NCBI GenBank assembly: GCA_947450015.1
Contig: CANFUB010000107.1
Coordinates: 1 to 8,061 of the forward strand
DNA: 8,061 nt
Source of the DNA: Bacteroidota bacterium
Lineage (GTDB): Bacteria > Bacteroidota > Bacteroidia > NS11-12g > UBA955
Direction of reading: 5' to 3'
Under the pieces are notes generated by a model. It did not search any database and had not been told where the DNA came from. It worked only from the letters and a program-made list of their open reading frames with translations. Each line of letters begins with the position of its first letter. The stretch's first letter is position 1. Made by a program: the position numbers and the translations under genes. This document shows positions 1 through 7,702 of the stretch, one piece after another.

Positions 1-3000
1 ACAACCGCAAGTGAATGTAACGGTTGACGATACTGTGGGTTGCCGACTGCCATCTACCATTACTGCTCGCATCAGTGGGGCCTCACTTGCCAATAGCCTT
101 TGGAATTGGGGCGATAAAACACCGATTGTTACTTTAGCAGGTGGACAATCATCAATTGCACATACCTACACCGTTAAAAAAGCCTTTCCATTAACCTACA
201 GAGCCAATGATGTCAATGGTTGTTACATTGAAGATACCTTTCCTTATTTACTTCATATTGCCGATCAAAAGGTGAATATTATTCCAGATAGCGTAACAGG
301 TTGTATCCCTAAGACAGTTAATTTTGATATAACAGAGAAGTTGTTTCAACAAGTCAAATCTTACAACTGGACCTTCAGCGATACCAGCGCCAAATACACT
401 ATAAAACGACCTACACGTACTTTTTACAAACGTGGAAAATACAATGTCATACTCACCGTTACCACTGTTCAAGGTTGTGTTTTAACTGATACCACGCAAA
501 TAAAATTAGGCGAAAAATGGAAGCCTTCATTTTATATTAAGCGCCCTAAGGATGTATGTAACTTGGATACTTTTCATTGGGTGAACACCACCAAACCTGA
601 TAGTATTAGGAAAAAAGTAAGTTTCCGATTACAAGCATACATCATTCCTGAAGTTAATTATAAAGATACAGCTGCGATTGTTTTTAAAGATTCCTTGATT
701 AGTACCATACGGGGTGGGAAGTACTTATTTAAATTAATTGCCAATGACAATGGTTGTGAGTCGACCTCTACTGATATTGATACCTTATATGTGCACGGCC
801 CTTATCCCATACTTTATGCTAAATACATAGATTGTAAATACGATAAATTTTTAATCACATTAGAAACAAAATGGAGTAATCGATCATTATTTACAATTGA
901 CGATAGTATTTATAATTATACTAAACCATTCATTTATAAAATGAATCCAAAGAAGAACAATATAATTAAATTCAAATCTTGGAATGATACCTTCAGATGT
1001 GTTGATTCAGTAAGGAAAATACCCCTTTGGCCAGAATTAAAAGATCCAGGATTGGTGAATTCGCTTAGTAGTGTTTGTGCCCCATCTACTGTTACATTGG
1101 GGTATAACAGTAAGGTAATAATTGATGGCCATTGGATATTCCCAAATGGCGATACCACCCATAAAGTAAAAACCAAATACACCTTTAACGAAGGGGGGCA
1201 TTTTATTATAAAATTAGCTGGTTACCGCGACTCAACCATGTGTCCAGATACTTTCATTTTTGTATATGATATACAAGGGGCTGTTATCAAGGACAGAGTG
1301 ATTACTTCGGGTAAATGTTTGCCAATGCAACTTACCTTGCTCGATTCAAATTACAACAAAGACAACAATGTGCACACTTGGCAAATTGGCAACGACTACA
1401 TAGATGTAAAAGCGCTGAGCACCACTTATCAAGTGAATACTGTACCTGCAGGCAATGACACCGCCATTGTGGTGAAACATTTGGTGGTTGCTCCCAATGG
1501 CTGCAAGAGTCAGAAGACTTATTATATTCCTTTTTCAGGACCAAAAATTGGCTATAAATTTAAACGATATGCCGTTTGCGATACACCCATGTTTTATTTC
1601 GATGGGTTCATAAAAGACAGTTCTAAAACAAAATTTCCTGTACAATTTAAATGGAATTTTAGTGATGGTACCGTTATGAATGGCATGAAGGTAAGTGGTA
1701 AATTTAAAGTGGTTGGCATGAATTATTATACCGTTAGTTCAACCGATGTGAATGGCTGTACCACGAGTTACTACGATAGTTTCGAAGTGTCGCCCAACAT
1801 GTTGCAACCTTTGTTTTATGCCGATCCAACAGGCCGTTTTTGTCCACCTTTGCAATGCAAATTCTTCGATCAATCAAAAACCTTTAATGCGCAAATTGTT
1901 AAATGGGAGTGGGACTTTGGCGATGGTACCACCTCGCAATTGCAATTCCCAGAAAAGCTTTACCTCTTGCCGGGTAATTATGATATTACTTTAAAAGTAA
2001 CCAGCTTAAATGGCTGCACCGCAATTCTTAAAAAACCGGGTTATGTGATTGTAAGCGGTCCGCGCGGTAAATACGATTTTGATAGAGGCGATGCCTGCTT
2101 GCCACACAAGGTTGAATTCCGAGGTGTAGCCATCGATTCGGCCACCATGGAGTGGGATTTAGGCGATGGGGTAGTAACTGAAGGCAATAACTTTAAACAT
2201 ACTTACACAAGACGCGGTCGTTACATTCCTGCATTGATATTATCTGATACATTGGGTTGTAAATATACATTGCCGCCCATCGATACCATCGAGGTATTCG
2301 ATTATCCAGTGGCCACTTTAAAAGCCAAAGGCTTGTGTTTTCACGAACCCATTCAAGTGGCTTCAAATGCCATTAGTAACCATGAAGATCCAAGTGTTAA
2401 ATCTACTTGGTATTTCAATAATACGGTAACAAGTCCCGGCCTCGACTCACTCTTTAATTCTAATAGTCGCGGTTATCAAAGTATACGTTTAGTGGTTGAG
2501 AATAAAGGAACCTGTAAAGACACTGTCGATGTAAAAATTAAATTGTATGCGCCATCTGCACAATTTAATCCTTCTAAACCATTGGTATGTCTTGGTAATC
2601 CATTGAAGTTTGATAATCTAAGTATTTCTGATACCACCATTCAAGGATACACTTGGGATTTTGGTGATTCTAAAACAAGCACGGTCGATCAACCGAGTCA
2701 CCGTTATACCAAGCCTGGTCAGTACGATGTGCAGTTGATTGCAAAAGACGTTCTGAATTGTGTTGATACCATGATGAAGCCATCATCTGCAGTGGTGGGT
2801 GATACCATACCGCCAGCCATGGTGCCAATTAGAAGGGCATCTGTACTCAACAACCGTTCAATTGAATTGGTGTTTGCCAAATACCCAACTTTCGATTTTA
2901 CAAAGTATTTATTGTACAAAGAAGCCAATGGCAAATATTTCAAAATTTCTGAAATTACCAGTCAAAATGATACCAGCTTTATCGATAACCAAGTAAACAC

Positions 3001-4219
3001 TTTATCGCGTTCGTATTGCTATAAAATTTCTTCGGAAAATTTATGTCTTATTCAATCGCCCATCAGTGCTAGCCAAGAACATTGCACCATCGAAACAAAA
3101 GCCTATGGAAAGTTGGATGCCAACCTTGTTAAATGGAGTCCTTACATTGGTTTTGATTCAGTTGAATATTATGAAATTTGGCGTCAAGATTACAACAAGC
3201 CCACAGCCTACCAATATTTAGGAACTGTAAAAGGACACCAGTTCCAATACATCGATACTTTAATTACTTGCAATACCCGTCAAAATTACCGCATCATGGC
3301 GCATCAATACATGGGCTTTAAGGAGTATTCACATAGCGATACAGCAACAGCTAAGCCTTATTATTTTAATACGACCTTGCCGAATTACGCATGGCGAGCC
3401 ACAGTAGAAGAAGATGATTATACCAGAGTAGAATGGTTAGACAATGCATGGAGTAAAAATGGTATGAAAGCTTATTTATTGTCTAAACAATTTCCTGATG
3501 GAAGAACCTTGTTCGAAAATAAATACTTCAATTTGGAGGATACCATTTTCGATGATAAGAATACCAATGTGCAAGAACACAGTTATGTTTATCAATTAAG
3601 AGGCCTCGATTTATGTGATGATACAACACCAATTAGCAATGTAGCACAGTCGATTTTATTAAAATGTAATTTTGATGAAACCACCCAAAAGCCTGCTTTG
3701 ATTTGGAACCAATACAACAAATGGAGTCAAGCCATTGCGTACTATCAAATAGAACAAAAAATGCCCGATGGGTCTTTTGTCATTGTTGGAAAAGTAAATG
3801 CCACTGATACGCAATTCATACACATGGATGCAGCCCAAAATTGCACACCATTTTTTAGATACAGAGTGAGAGCGGTGAGTGGTGTAAATACAATCCTAAA
3901 CCGATCTACTTATAGTTTATCGAACGAGGCCGATGCCTTTCCACATTCAACCTTATTTATACCAAATGCATTTAGTCCAGATAAAAATGAACTCAATGAA
4001 ATCTTTGGGCCAAAAGGCCAATACATCACCAAATACAAATTCCAAATTTATAACCGTTGGGGTGAAAAAATCTTTGAAACCACCAATTGTATGGAAGGTT
4101 GGAATGGGTTTTATAAAGATGAAAGATGCGAGCAGGATGTCTACTTATATAGCTTAGAGGCCATAGGTGCCGATAAGAAAAGTTACAATCTTAAAGCAAC
4201 TTTCCATTTGTTTAGATAG
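1..4219 (+). CDS. Giant PKD/Fn3 modular surface protein with T9SS type B sorting domain, 5' partial
   Basis: Secreted or cell-surface multidomain protein, expected to cross the outer membrane through the type IX secretion system; its ligand is unknown and an adhesive or structural role is inference. The reading frame is open to the left edge (codons from base 2), so the GTG at 11 is not a credible start and the signal peptide lies outside. Counting from that GTG as residue 1, residues 1-930 hold eleven PKD-like modules; clear cores are WEWDFGDG (632-639), EWDLGDG (714-720), TWDFGDS (881-887) and KWNFSDG (547-553). Residues about 934-1310 form four Fn3-like modules starting near 934, 1026, 1124 and 1216. 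Residues 1314-1402 are the CHU_C / gliding-motility-associated C-terminal domain, with FIPNAFSP, IYNRWGEKIFE and a terminal LFR. Stop TAG is at 4217. The frame is unbroken. Family assignment is firm, function is not. Confidence 0.93.
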   Translation, partial: QPQVNVTVDDTVGCRLPSTITARISGASLANSLWNWGDKTPIVTLAGGQSSIAHTYTVKKAFPLTYRANDVNGCYIEDTFPYLLHIADQKVNIIPDSVTGCIPKTVNFDITEKLFQQVKSYNWTFSDTSAKYTIKRPTRTFYKRGKYNVILTVTTVQGCVLTDTTQIKLGEKWKPSFYIKRPKDVCNLDTFHWVNTTKPDSIRKKVSFRLQAYIIPEVNYKDTAAIVFKDSLISTIRGGKYLFKLIANDNGCESTSTDIDTLYVHGPYPILYAKYIDCKYDKFLITLETKWSNRSLFTIDDSIYNYTKPFIYKMNPKKNNIIKFKSWNDTFRCVDSVRKIPLWPELKDPGLVNSLSSVCAPSTVTLGYNSKVIIDGHWIFPNGDTTHKVKTKYTFNEGGHFIIKLAGYRDSTMCPDTFIFVYDIQGAVIKDRVITSGKCLPMQLTLLDSNYNKDNNVHTWQIGNDYIDVKALSTTYQVNTVPAGNDTAIVVKHLVVAPNGCKSQKTYYIPFSGPKIGYKFKRYAVCDTPMFYFDGFIKDSSKTKFPVQFKWNFSDGTVMNGMKVSGKFKVVGMNYYTVSSTDVNGCTTSYYDSFEVSPNMLQPLFYADPTGRFCPPLQCKFFDQSKTFNAQIVKWEWDFGDGTTSQLQFPEKLYLLPGNYDITLKVTSLNGCTAILKKPGYVIVSGPRGKYDFDRGDACLPHKVEFRGVAIDSATMEWDLGDGVVTEGNNFKHTYTRRGRYIPALILSDTLGCKYTLPPIDTIEVFDYPVATLKAKGLCFHEPIQVASNAISNHEDPSVKSTWYFNNTVTSPGLDSLFNSNSRGYQSIRLVVENKGTCKDTVDVKIKLYAPSAQFNPSKPLVCLGNPLKFDNLSISDTTIQGYTWDFGDSKTSTVDQPSHRYTKPGQYDVQLIAKDVLNCVDTMMKPSSAVVGDTIPPAMVPIRRASVLNNRSIELVFAKYPTFDFTKYLLYKEANGKYFKISEITSQNDTSFIDNQVNTLSRSYCYKISSENLCLIQSPISASQEHCTIETKAYGKLDANLVKWSPYIGFDSVEYYEIWRQDYNKPTAYQYLGTVKGHQFQYIDTLITCNTRQNYRIMAHQYMGFKEYSHSDTATAKPYYFNTTLPNYAWRATVEEDDYTRVEWLDNAWSKNGMKAYLLSKQFPDGRTLFENKYFNLEDTIFDDKNTNVQEHSYVYQLRGLDLCDDTTPISNVAQSILLKCNFDETTQKPALIWNQYNKWSQAIAYYQIEQKMPDGSFVIVGKVNATDTQFIHMDAAQNCTPFFRYRVRAVSGVNTILNRSTYSLSNEADAFPHSTLFIPNAFSPDKNELNEIFGPKGQYITKYKFQIYNRWGEKIFETTNCMEGWNGFYKDERCEQDVYLYSLEAIGADKKSYNLKATFHLFR
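41..2761 (+). repeat. Eleven tandem cysteine-paired PKD-like modules (protein-level repeat)
   Basis: Diverged repeats visible in the translation. Each module has one Cys near its start, often followed by a Pro and a short hydrophobic strand (C-x-P type), and one near its end, often in an N-G-C motif. Numbered from the GTG at base 11, the pairs are 11/71, 98/156, 183/249, 275/330, 356/411, 436/498, 523/583, 611/669, 696/750, 776/835 and 860/917. The spacing inside a pair is 54-66 residues and between pairs 25-28, giving a period of 80-92 (mean about 85). The only unpaired Cys is 616. Disulfide bonding within modules is inferred from this periodicity and from the extracellular location. No matching nucleotide-level repeat is apparent, so the array is old rather than a recent tandem duplication. 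Confidence 0.85.
2810..3940 (+). repeat. Four tandem Fn3-like modules (protein-level repeat)
   Basis: Residues about 934-1310 of the giant protein repeat with a period of about 92. Each module has a central strand with a tyrosine-rich pattern (KYLLYKEA, YYEIWRQD, AYLLSKQF, YYQIEQKM), then an aspartate or threonine turn (NDTSFID, QFQYIDT, EDTIFDD, TDTQFIH) about 10 residues before a Y-x-Y or Y-R strand (YCYKIS, NYRIMA, YVYQLR, RYRVRA). This matches the fibronectin type III fold commonly placed just before T9SS C-terminal domains. Boundaries are approximate because they come from reading the pattern by eye. Confidence 0.65.
3950..4216 (+). other. T9SS type B C-terminal sorting domain (CHU_C / TIGR04131-like)
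   Basis: The last 89 residues of the giant protein. Hallmarks are FIPNAFSP (residues 1316-1323), FGPKG, FQIYNRWGEKIFE (1344-1356), a GWNG turn (1363-1366), DVYLY and a terminal LFR. In the family this domain directs passage through the type IX secretion pore. The usual N-G-D-G-x-N-D loop after the proline reads D-K-N-E-L-N-E here, keeping acidic/Asn character but losing both glycines. Two Cys (1360 and 1373) flank the GWNG turn and could pair. Confidence 0.9.
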
Positions 4220-4229
4220 TTTCACAAGT

Positions 4230-5723
4230 TTATGATTGACTCGGAATTTCGGGTTTTACCAAGATTGTTTTTTCTTGACTGACTGTTACTTTGCCTTTTT
4301 CAGCACCCTTTATTTTTCTTACAAATTTGCGTTGTGTATAAGCTACTGTTGCTAAATCTTGTTGACGCGATTTTGAAAAATAGGCAGCCAAACTAGCCGC
4401 TTTTTCGAGCACAGAATCGGGGAGTGGACTGTTTTTTTTAACTTTAACAATCACATGACTTCCACCAACATCTTTGGCATGTAACCAAAGATCATCCTTA
4501 TCGCTAAAGTAATTTAAAAGTTTCTCGTTGCTCTCTGCATGCTTGCCTACCAATACCTCGTAACCTTCAATTGAAAAAGGCTTGTATGGTAAATTCACAA
4601 TTCCACTTTCATTTGTTTTCTGCTTTACAAAGCTTTTTAGATCGCGCATTTGTTGTGCATTATCAGCTATACTCAGTTGTTTCTTTAAGTTGTCAATGGC
4701 TTTGGTAGCTTGCTCAACTTTTAATTCAAGTTGCTTTAAAATGTAGGGTTTGGCCTTGTCTTTTTTGAAATAAGCATCTGCATTTTTAAGGGCATTGAGT
4801 TTATCATCCAACTTAATTTCTATGGGTTGATTATAGTAAACATCGTTGACTATAATTTTTTTCACACCTTCGGGAATGGCATGCAAATTTGCCAATATTA
4901 TATTGCCTATTTCTTCGTCTTTGCGCGCAGCTTTTAGTTTTTCAAGTGCCGAACGGTTTGCTTTTAAATAATTTTCTTTCTCCTTTAATTGTGTGCTAAA
5001 TTTTAACACCAACTCAGCCTTGGTTGTGCTAAAAATTTTTGTTTTTAAATAAACAGAGGTATAATTTGTAATGACGTTTAGGACATTGTTATTACTTGAT
5101 TTTAAATCAAAACTTAACGACAATGGGTCTTCAATTATTTGGATAGTTTTTGCACTGTTATAGGCTAACAATATATTTTTAAAATCCACTTCTGTTTTTA
5201 TAGCTTCATTAAATTCACTAGGCAAATATGGATACGTTTCGCTGAAATTTTGAGGTGATAAAAAGGCCTTTTCTTCATAGAATGGCTGTATGGTTCGTAC
5301 CATGTCTGTCCAAATTAAATCCTGATCGGTTTCAATGTTTTTTCTAAATTGATTGATGACCGTATCCTTTTCAAAAAGTAAAACATTGGCTTTTCTACCA
5401 AAGCATTTAAAGGCAAGACGCAGGCCATTATCAAATTCAATGTGAAAACTTCTTTCGTATGGATGCGGCACAACGCCTAATACTTTATAATTAATGAGTT
5501 CTTTGAATTGTGGCTTAAACAAACGGTTTTCGCCAACAATATCATTGTCGAAATTAAAGAATAATTCGCCTTTATAAAAAGTACAGCGGAAAGCAAAATG
5601 GTTGAATTCAAAATAGATTTCATCTACCGAATTACTAAAACATTTTACTAAAAATTGATTCGTTACTTGATCGTTTAAACTGCGAGCAATACTTCCAATA
5701 ATAAAACAATTATGGTGGTGCAT
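4230..5723 (-). CDS. rqcH: NFACT-family (RqcH/Rqc2-like) ribosome-associated quality control protein
   Basis: Expected to bind the large ribosomal subunit carrying an obstructed nascent chain and, in characterised homologues, recruit tRNA-Ala to add an alanine tail. The 497 residues are shorter than the roughly 570 of Bacillus RqcH. Visible parts: NFACT-N at about 1-150, starting MHHHN as I recall for Bacteroidota homologues; a weak helix-hairpin-helix region around 165-225; coiled-coil and middle region at about 235-370, including EEIGNIILANL (270-280) and the KNADAYFKK block (313-321); NFACT-R at about 384-490 with DLWLHAKDVGGSHV (411-424), an AASLAAYFS helix and a KGAEKGKV loop. The functionally important Asp-Arg of NFACT-N appears as Glu90-Arg91. 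The ATG lies 17 bases after the map stop, so co-transcription is likely. Family certain; alanine-tailing activity inferred. Confidence 0.93.
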   Translation of the reverse strand: MHHHNCFIIGSIARSLNDQVTNQFLVKCFSNSVDEIYFEFNHFAFRCTFYKGELFFNFDNDIVGENRLFKPQFKELINYKVLGVVPHPYERSFHIEFDNGLRLAFKCFGRKANVLLFEKDTVINQFRKNIETDQDLIWTDMVRTIQPFYEEKAFLSPQNFSETYPYLPSEFNEAIKTEVDFKNILLAYNSAKTIQIIEDPLSLSFDLKSSNNNVLNVITNYTSVYLKTKIFSTTKAELVLKFSTQLKEKENYLKANRSALEKLKAARKDEEIGNIILANLHAIPEGVKKIIVNDVYYNQPIEIKLDDKLNALKNADAYFKKDKAKPYILKQLELKVEQATKAIDNLKKQLSIADNAQQMRDLKSFVKQKTNESGIVNLPYKPFSIEGYEVLVGKHAESNEKLLNYFSDKDDLWLHAKDVGGSHVIVKVKKNSPLPDSVLEKAASLAAYFSKSRQQDLATVAYTQRKFVRKIKGAEKGKVTVSQEKTILVKPEIPSQS

Positions 5724-5740
5724 ATTGCTAATATTTGTGA

Positions 5741-6505
5741 TTAGTAATCACCGTTAATATCCGTCAATGCTTCGCAACCAGTTTCAGTGATAAGAATGGT
5801 GTGTTCGTATTGGGCAGATAATTTTCCATCAATGGTTCTTGCGGTCCAACCATCTTTTCTATCCACTTTGCAACGCGCTTTTCCTGCGTTTATCATGGGC
5901 TCTATGGTAAAGGTCATACCTGGACGAAGCAAGGGTCCTGAGTTTTTCTTTGCCACATGGTCGACTTGTGGGTCTTCGTGAAAACGAATGCCTACGCCAT
6001 GTCCACAAAATTCAAAAACAACACTGTAGCCATGTTTTACGGCATGCTCGTTAATAACATAACCGATATTACCTAAATGGTTGCCAGGGTAACATTCTTT
6101 CATACCCAAGTGCAAACATTCATTGGTTACCTTCATCAATTCTTTAGCGTAAGGACTTACTTCGCCTACTTCATACATTCTACAGGTATCACCAAAATAA
6201 CCATTCAAAATGGTGGTGACATCAACATTAACGACATCGCCAAATTTTAATTCGTAGTCATTGGGAACACCATGGCAAACCACATCATTTGGAGAGATGC
6301 AGGTGGCGTGTTTGTAGCCCTTATAACCTTTAGTTGCAGGTTTGGCACCATGTTTCGTCATGAATTCTTCAGCAAGCCTATCGAGCTCAATGGTCTTAAT
6401 GCCAGGTTTTATAAATTGTTCAAGGTATTTAAGTGTCTCAGCAGCCAAACGGCTACTGGCCCTGATACCATCTATTTGTTCTTGATTTTTAATAATAATC
6501 GCCAC
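5741..6505 (-). CDS. map: Methionine aminopeptidase, type I
   Basis: Cytosolic metallopeptidase that removes the initiator Met from nascent proteins, acting near the ribosome exit after deformylation. All five metal ligands are present: Asp95 (in NVDVT), Asp106 (FGDTCR), His169 (GHGVG), Glu202 (IEPM) and Glu234 (QYEHT). So are the substrate-site histidines His79 (CHGVP) and His176 (FHEDP). The 254-residue length and the absence of an N-terminal extension or zinc-finger fit the bacterial type Ia enzyme. The start is GTG at 6505: an in-frame TAA at 6533-6535 blocks extension, no ATG or TTG lies between, and the MAIIIK start aligns with the MAISIK start of the E. coli enzyme. It leads the probable map-rqcH transcript. 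Very secure call. Confidence 0.98.
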   Translation of the reverse strand: MAIIIKNQEQIDGIRASSRLAAETLKYLEQFIKPGIKTIELDRLAEEFMTKHGAKPATKGYKGYKHATCISPNDVVCHGVPNDYELKFGDVVNVDVTTILNGYFGDTCRMYEVGEVSPYAKELMKVTNECLHLGMKECYPGNHLGNIGYVINEHAVKHGYSVVFEFCGHGVGIRFHEDPQVDHVAKKNSGPLLRPGMTFTIEPMINAGKARCKVDRKDGWTARTIDGKLSAQYEHTILITETGCEALTDINGDY

Positions 6506-6611
6506 TGTCTCAATAATAATAAGGGTGCAAATTTAAGTTAAAATAATAGGCTTAAAAAATGACTTTATTCGAAATAATATGAAGCATCGCAAATTTTAGC
6601 TGAAACAATGC
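6506..6611. other. Intergenic spacer between porin and map
   Basis: This AT-rich gap of 106 bases is the only sizeable gap in the window. It holds the candidate TAAATTTG element at 6528-6535 (minus strand) and a weak 6-base inverted repeat, AAGCAT at 6582-6587 with ATGCTT at 6608-6613, which reaches into the porin stop. The repeat has a 20-base loop and no clear T-run, so it does not make a convincing terminator. I see no small gene or RNA in the gap. Confidence 0.6.
6528..6535 (-). promoter_or_regulatory. Candidate Bacteroidota-type -7 promoter element for map-rqcH
   Basis: On the minus strand this reads TAAATTTG, an exact match to the TAnnTTTG element of the phylum's primary sigma factor. 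Transcription would start near 6520, giving a leader of only about 15 bases before the GTG of map. At the expected -33 distance there is a T-run rather than TTTG, so the promoter would be weak on paper. A match this short can occur by chance in AT-rich DNA. Confidence 0.35.
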
Positions 6612-7697
6612 TTAGAAAGCGACAGACAAAGACGAGGTAATAAAAGTATTGTAATTAGTAGGATTCAAGCGGTTTAAAAATACAGCTTCTTTGGAATAAA
6701 GCGTTCTGGCTTCTAGTCGCAATAAAGTGGATTGACTAATTTGAAAGTCAAAGTTTAAAGATGTGCCGAAGGTCTGGAATGCCTTATTGCCTGGGGTGCT
6801 AATCATCACCACATTTTTGTCGCTGTAATATTCGAAACGGGTGGCTAATTTTAGTTTTTTGTTTAGCTTTAGTTGGGCAATAAGAATGGGAGCGTACCAA
6901 GTTTGTAGCCCATTTATTTTGTTTAAACTATCTTTTTTTTGTTGAATACCAATGTCTAATCCAACAATAAAACCGAGTTTGTCAGTCAGTTGATATTGGG
7001 TGTAAAAATTATTAAAAAAGCGCAATCGTTTTGAGCTATCTGTACCTGTATGGCCAAAGAAGGTGCTCCAATTATAGGTGGTGCGATCGTTCTTTTTGTA
7101 GTTGATTTGCGTGCCAATTGCAAGGGAGGGAATGCTATTGTTAAAACCAATCTTTTGCCAACCATTCAAGGCTAAAAAATTAAAATTGAAGGAATCATTT
7201 TTGCTCGTATATCCAAGTCTTAAGCCAGTTTCAAAATAAGGCGAATTATCTGCTAAAATACTGCGGGTTAAATTCCAACAGTCTTTGCCAATGGCGCTCT
7301 CAAAGCCAATATGGGATGGCAACACACCTGCATCAAGCCATAGCTTATTTTTTTTTGAAATTTTAAAACCAATATTGGCTTCTAATATGTTTTTCAAAAA
7401 GCCTTTCTCATTGGCTAAATTGTAGATAGAATACGTGCCACCCATTAGTGCTAAATTACTTTTGAACTTCGCTTTATTAAGGCTTGCCTTTACATAACCA
7501 ATGTTCATGTTTAAGGCATCATGCACATTGTAACTGTAAAAAAAGGAAGGTCTTAAATTTTTTTCAGGTTGTCCAAAATCATAAGCATAATAGGCTTCCA
7601 TATAGCCTGTTAATTCAATGGCTTTAGTTGAATCGTTAGATGAACCTTTGATGGTGGAATAGGAGAACAGCAAGAAAAGTAATCCAATACTTCTCAT
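6612..7697 (-). CDS. BBP2-family (OmpL-like) outer-membrane beta-barrel porin
   Basis: Predicted outer-membrane barrel of 361 residues that would pass small solutes; its substrate cannot be read from the sequence. Residues 1-18 form a Sec signal (MRS, then a hydrophobic GLLFLLF stretch). The mature part is rich in alternating aromatic/polar strands and ends in Phe (SLSVAF), as barrel proteins do. Family hallmarks are GYMEAYYAYDF (31-41) and the block at about 121-163 containing DAGVLPSHIGFESAIG, CWNLTRS and SPYFETGLRLGY. The ATG is 5 bases after the upstream stop, so it is expressed and probably translationally coupled with that gene. From memory, close relatives of this porin occur beside kdp potassium-ATPase genes in Bacteroidota; this link is recall-based and unproven here. 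Family assignment is strong. Confidence 0.88.
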   Translation of the reverse strand: MRSIGLLFLLFSYSTIKGSSNDSTKAIELTGYMEAYYAYDFGQPEKNLRPSFFYSYNVHDALNMNIGYVKASLNKAKFKSNLALMGGTYSIYNLANEKGFLKNILEANIGFKISKKNKLWLDAGVLPSHIGFESAIGKDCWNLTRSILADNSPYFETGLRLGYTSKNDSFNFNFLALNGWQKIGFNNSIPSLAIGTQINYKKNDRTTYNWSTFFGHTGTDSSKRLRFFNNFYTQYQLTDKLGFIVGLDIGIQQKKDSLNKINGLQTWYAPILIAQLKLNKKLKLATRFEYYSDKNVVMISTPGNKAFQTFGTSLNFDFQISQSTLLRLEARTLYSKEAVFLNRLNPTNYNTFITSSLSVAF

Positions 7698-7702
7698 TGC
7701 AA

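Noticed and set aside
11..13. GTG as the true start of the giant protein
   Set aside because: The frame is open upstream to the window edge (codons CAA CCG CAA), there is no signal peptide, and the sequence begins in the middle of a repeat module.
934..1544. Antisense open frames inside the giant gene
   Set aside because: They lie wholly opposite a well-supported coding frame, give low-complexity or Cys-rich translations with no family resemblance, and have no sensible start context.
1..4219. Frameshift or pseudogene in the giant gene because of the degenerate modules
   Set aside because: The frame is unbroken to a complete C-terminal sorting domain and the cysteine spacing is maintained throughout, which argues for a functional protein.
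6272..6541. Plus-strand open frame over the start of map
   Set aside because: It is the shadow of the strongly conserved map coding sequence and its translation resembles no protein family.
6565..6577. Small palindrome TTATT-CGA-AATAA as an operator or terminator
   Set aside because: Five A/T pairs are expected by chance in this AT-rich gap and nothing ties it to a known regulator.
6582..6613. Inverted repeat AAGCAT/ATGCTT as a porin terminator
   Set aside because: The stem is only six base pairs with a 20-base loop, low GC, and not followed by a clean T-run on the minus strand.
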